A stretch of 14,428 nt of DNA from Baffinella frigidus. Lineage: Eukaryota; Cryptophyceae; Cryptomonadales; Baffinellaceae. The stretch lies in the NCBI GenBank assembly GCA_026770585.1, contig MU646710.1, positions 221,552 through 235,979 on the forward strand. Reading direction: 5' to 3'. The notes under the pieces are model-generated. The model was not told where the DNA came from. It did not search any database and saw only the letters and a program-made list of their open reading frames with translations. The position numbers and the translations under genes are program-made. Position 1 is the first letter of the stretch; each line of letters opens with the position of its first letter. Below, in pieces: positions 6,701 to 12,700 of the stretch.

Positions 6701-9700
6701 TTGTGTCCACACTTTAGAAGCTATCGCCCGTGCAACAGTCCCGTCTTTAGTAGAGAGCGCTTTGCAAAATTGGTTCACGGAATATTGTTCAGGGTTTAAG
6801 GTTAAGGGTTCAGGGTTACCTGACCAGTGCCCCAGCCCCCCCCGCAATATTTTCTACTTGGGAGGGCTGGTGCTTCAGGGTTTAGGGTTGAGAGTTGAGC
6901 GTTTAGGGGTTAGGGTTTCGGGTTGAGGGTTGAGGGTGTATGGTTTAGGGTTTAGGGTGACCTGCGCGGTTCCCCATGCGCCTCCGCGTTCGAAGACTTG
7001 ATCCACGTCGCCCTGTGTCTGTTTCGGGTTTGGGATGTAGGGTTTAGGGATTAAAGTTGACGGTTCTGGTACCAAACGTCAACTTCCACCCTTTCTAGGT
7101 TCAAACTTGACGCTTCTGGTACAGAGGTTCAAAGTTGACGCTTCTGGTACAAACCCGTCAACATTTACAATTCACCTCCCCCCATGCGTCAACTTTAATT
7201 CCTAGACCCTCAACCCTTCACCAAGAAAACTCGTTACAGTTGACGTTTTTCTGCCGGAACCGTCAACTTCAAATAAGTTTTCAATATTTCCGTGGCCAAC
7301 CTCTCTGCAAACCGCTCTAACCTCGGTCCTCTAACCTTGGTCTGTCTTCACATGCCTCCTGGCAGCTCGGTCCAGGATTTGTGCGGAAATTGGCCAATGC
7401 CCCTACAAATTCTCTAGGCCAGGCACATACCTCGCGTCTTCGTAGGCCCACAGGCAGCGTGCGCGTGTTGAGACATGCCCCGAACGAGTCCACTTTCATC
7501 GCCTCCATCAGCCCTGCCCAACGGGGGGTAACGCCATTAGCCCTGGGGGGTGAGGCCGTTGTGCCATGGAACCCCGGGGTGGCGCTGTTTTATGCTATCT
7601 CAAGGGTGAAATTTGATACGTTAGCCTGTACATAGCTCTACGATGGCTCAAACCCCCTGAGATAGCCAAAATATGAATTGATCGATATAAACCTCGGGCA
7701 GGCTTAGTACCAGGACACGCTCTAGTGAGACAATAGTCCTGCAAAATGAGGGCGGAAGGATTCTAAGTTGTATGAGAAAGTGAGTTGAGCTGCGGGCAGA
7801 GTGTCTGCCCGTGACAACAGACGTTTTGGCACAAGATTTTCAAAAAGTCATTTGCGAAGAAGACCTTTGAGCCATTCGGTGCGCGATTCGGAGTGGCAGT
7901 TGGAGACGAAAAGCACGGCGTCCGCCTCGGGTTTGAAGTCCTCGGTTTCCTCCAAACTCCAGCTCCGAGGAACCTGCACACAAGCCCATCCGTTTGTTTT
8001 TTTACTTTGAATCTCTTCTGGCAGCAAAAATTACTACACAGCTGGAGCAAAGCAGCAATAGTAAAGCAAAAGTGCAGTAATTTTCGTTGCCAGAAACTAA
8101 TAGGTTGATTCGTTTGAGACGAAGAGCGCGGCGTCCGCCTCGGGTTTCAACCCCTCCGTCCGACTAGCCCTCCGAGGTTGCTCAAATAGTGGGCTGGAAC
8201 ATTTCTTATTCACCCTGCAGAGACCCCAGATCTGGGGTCCCTGCGATTCAAGTTGATGCATTTTGTACCAAAACTCAACTTTAAAACAATAGTTCCAGGA
8301 CACTATTTGAGCAACCTCGGAGGGCTGGTGGTCTCTTCCACACTCCAGCTGCGCGGCACCTGCAAACACGCCTTGGTTAGCGTACGGTATTTTTTATTTT
8401 TTAACCCGTTGTGTCAACGAAAATTACTCAACATCTTCTTGACTAGTACTAGTATGCTCCAGGTGTGTAAAGTAAGTTTGAGACGAAGAGCACGGCGTCC
8501 GCCTCGGGTTTCCCTCCGTCTCCTCCACGCTGCCGCTCCGCGGCACCAAAGACCAAGGCATCACATCTCAATTACGTCCTGGGGTTTTGTCTCTTGTGGG
8601 ACCCCCAGTGAAGACATCTAAGAGTTTTAAGATTCTCAGTGAACTGGGCAGTACACATGGTACAAACAAGGACTCAGATCTATGGTACAGGGGCGTCTCG
8701 TTCCGGAGATCGTTCTGGAGAATCTGTCCCCGGGGGTCCAAGGACAGCCAACCCCAAACCCTGAATCCCTAAACCGAAACATTAAACACCTAACCCAGAC
8801 CCTACACCCAAACACTCATCCCTAAACCTTAGACCTGGACCCCTAAATCCAAACCATGAACTCCTAAACCCACCCCTCAACCCCAAACACTAATCCTAAA
8901 CGCTAAACGCTAACCTCAATAACACCAAAACCTCAAATAAAACGCTAAATACTACACCCTGAACCCTAGTCCCAAACTCCCAAACCGGTACCTGCAGTTC
9001 GGAAAAGTTGGAAGGCATGTAGGCGGCGTGCATGTCTGAGTAGTGCCGCGCGTATCCCATCACTGCCCACCTCTCGCATGTCAATCATACAAAACCCAAC
9101 CCTAAGATAACACAAAGGCGATTTAAATTCAAGCTGTTTCCATATGAAATCTGCAAGAGTACAGCCAGACGGCTTTCACGTGTAAGCGGCGTTGCCCGGG
9201 CCGAGAGAGAGCAAGCGAGAGCGACAAGATAAAGAGGGAGGGGGTGGGTCAAGGGTGAACTATAGGGAGAAACGCACCCATGGCTTGAGGTGTAGGGTGT
9301 AGGGTGTAGGGTGTAGGTTGTAGGGTTTCGGGTTCAAGTACCCGTGGCGAAGCGCTTGTCGTCTGTCAGAGTCTCGACATGCGGCCACCAGTGCGAACTC
9401 TGCATCCATGGTTTAGGGTTTAGGGTTTAGGGTTTAGGGTTTAGGGTTTGGGGTTTGGGGTTGAGGGCTTAGGGTTGAGAGTTTAGGGTTTAGGGATTAG
9501 GATTGAGGGTTAAGAGTTCAGAGCCAGCAGTGCGAACTCTACGGAAGCGCGTTGACCAATTTCCAAATTCAGGTTATTTTCAATGACACTCCAAAAGGTC
9601 CATGGTTCGTCAAGAGAACTGGCGAGGAGGGATGCCCCGAGATTGTTGTGCGTGCAGGTGGAAAACGACTGGCTCTGTCTCTCAATCTATCTAATATCCC

Positions 9701-12700
9701 CAATTTGGGGCTTTTTTTCGCTCCAAAGATGACAGCTGTGTACCACAACAAAACCAAATGTCAAGTTAAGAATAGTCCGCACGCCAACGCTAGGCACGCA
9801 GCGAAAGGGTACCTCTCCAGCGATTTCGATCCATTCCTGGCGCGCTTCCTCCTTCTTCAACAGCGTGAACTGTCTCTGTCTATTTGGTCTCACCAATTTT
9901 GCGACACCGGGCTCGTTTCCACGCCAAAGTTGACAGCTTTGTACCACAGAAAATCGGATGTCAACTTAAGAATAGTCCGCGAGCAAACCGAGTCAGGCGG
10001 AGACAGGGTACCTCGTCATCGATGGCGATCCACTCCTAGTGCACTGCGAGCCAGCATGTTTTACCTTACGTTAACAAAGCTGATCTCGGCAGTAAGTTGC
10101 CACTTCGTTTAGATGGACCTGCTCTGGGAGCAGGCATTTGACTTAAGGCGCTAGCTTTCAGGGGAAGTTGACTTAGGCGAAATTCCTAGCTCCGAGTGTA
10201 GTGCGCTTTCTTCTTTTTCGGCAGCGTGGACTGCGGGAAGTCGGTTAGCTGGCAGACTATTCCTATGTTGACATTCTAGGTTCGTGGTACAAATCCGTCA
10301 ACTTCGGAGCAGAAAAGACCTCCCCATCGATGGCGATCCATGCCTGGTGCGGCTCCCTCTTTTTCGGTAATGTGAACTTTTGGTCTCGCCAATATCGTGA
10401 GACCGAGCTCTTTCCGGCTCCAAAGTTGACAGCTTTGTACCACAAACCCCCAGCATGTCAACTTAAGAATAGTCGCGAGTCAACCAGAGCCAGAAAGACA
10501 CACCTCGCCAGCAGCTCGCAGACTTTTCCTCAGTTGACATTCTGGGTTCGTGGTACAAATCCGTCAACTTTGGCGCGGAAAAGACCTCCCCAGCGATGGC
10601 GATCCATTCCTGGTGCGGCTCCCTCTTTTGCGGTAATGTGAACTGTGAGAAGTCCCCCGTGGCCGGGAACATGATCTGGTGTAGGGTTGGGGGTTTAGGG
10701 TTTAGGGTTTAGGGTTTAGGGTTCAGGGTTTAGTGTTTAGTGCTTAGGGTTTAGAAGTCAGGGTTTGGGATTTAAGGGTCAGGGATTAGGGTTCAGGGCT
10801 CAGGGCTTGGGGCTTAGGGGTTGGGGTTCAGGTTTGAAGGGTTGGGGCTTAGGGTTCACGGTTAGTGGTTTAGGGTTTAGGGTTGAGGGTTGAGGGTTTA
10901 CCACGTGCGCCCAGGACGCGTCGAGATGGTCCCCGGAGTAGCGAACCTGGGGTTCGGGTTTAGGGTTTAGGGTTTAGGGTATAGGATTTAGGGTTTGGGG
11001 GTTCGAATTTAAGGTTTAGGCTTTCGGCTTTCGGGTTTAGGGTTTCGGGTTTAGGGTTTAGGGGTTCGGGTTCAGGGTTTAGGGTACAGGGTACAGGGTT
11101 CAGGGTTCAGGGTTCAGGGTTCAGGGTTCAGGGTGCAAGGTTGAGGGTTGAGGGTTGAGGGTTCAGACCTTAATCGGTTTCTCGGCGCCAGGCACCCCCG
11201 GAACCGCCGGGCAAATCTGGAGCGGGGGGCAGTGCGTGCACCCCCGCCAGCCGCACAGCGAACATGACCGCATCGAGAGGATGAACCTGCCAGAGAAACG
11301 TGCGTTTCAGGCTATTTCATCCTACCATTTTGGGGGGGGGCGGGCTCGTTTTCGCTGAAAATTTTGACGAATTTGTATTGCAAAGCCAGTGTGTCAACTT
11401 AAGAATAGTCAGCTAACGGGGCAGTGCTTGTAGCCGCACAGCGAGCACGACCGTCCGGAGAGAACGAACCCGGTTTATTTGGGCTCAGGAATTTGGTAAG
11501 GGTGGCCTGTTTTCCGGTCGAAAGTTGACGATTTTTTACCGCAAAACCAGCTTGTCAACTTAAGATAAGTCTGCCAACAAGCCGCGCAAAGAACCTGCAA
11601 GAAACGTTACGGTTTATTTGGTGTCACCAATTTGGTGAGACCGGGCTGTTTATCGCTCCAAAGTTGACGGATGTGTACCGCGAAGCCAGTATGTCAACTT
11701 GAGAATAGTCGGTTAACCCGAGAGAGGCAGAGCTAGGCGTCGCACCTGTCCTCCAGCCCTAGCTTGTAGATCTTGAGGAAGGCTATCTTGGCCTCGACAT
11801 AGCTTTGTCATAGCACAAAATTCACCCTTAAGATAGCAAAACGGTGGTGTAAATTAAATATTTTTCCACGTGACTGAATATGTTGATAAAATATTTTCCA
11901 CGTAAATTAAATGTTTCCATGTGCACCTGTCATCCGGCCCCAGTTTGTAGATCTTGAGGAGGTGCCACTCAAGCACGATAATGCAAAGTATGACCCAGTC
12001 ATGTAGTAGTGTTGTGTAGTAACTTCCCAATTGTAAAGTAATTTGTGCTCAACTAGTAATTAAATTAGTTGTTTTCATCGCACACCTGTCGTCCGGCCCT
12101 AGTTTGTAGATCTTGAGCAGACGCCACTTGAGCACGTTGCAGTCCAGCACTAACCACCGATTCGTGTTATCTTACGGGTAGAATTCACTATCTAAGCCTC
12201 TGCATAGCTTTATCATAGCACACAATCCACCCCTAAGAAAGCAAAAAGGTGGCGTAAAGTAAAAATAAATCCATGAGCTATCGCACCGGCCATCGATCTT
12301 CAAGCTAGGGCCCTAGCTTGAAGATCTTGAGCAGGCGCCACTCGAGCACGTTGCACTTCATTACACAACTGCCTTATGCGCACTGAAGTACACAAATATC
12401 TTGGTTTACTACAAAAATACCTTAATTTACTATACACATGCCCCTATTATTTACTCAACAAATGCCTTACTATTGTTTCCGTAGTTGAGCATCGTGCCTG
12501 TCGTCCGGGCCCAGTTTGTAGATCTTCACGAGGCGTCACTCAAGCACGATAATGCATAGTATGACCCAGTCATGTGGTATTTTTGTGTAGTAACCTCCCA
12601 ATTGTAAAGTAATTTGTGCTAAATTAGTTATTAAATTATTTATTTTCAGCATCGCACACCTGTCGTCCGGCCCTAGTTTGTAGATCTTCAAGAGGCGCCA

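Noticed and set aside
6662-6780. Additional GT10 exon on the minus strand
   Set aside because: The frame is protein-like but matches no family block, lacks convincing splice sites and has no duplicate.
9552-10112. 186-residue plus-strand open frame, the longest in the window
   Set aside because: It runs across two R100 repeats and the antisense of exon X4, with no family signature.
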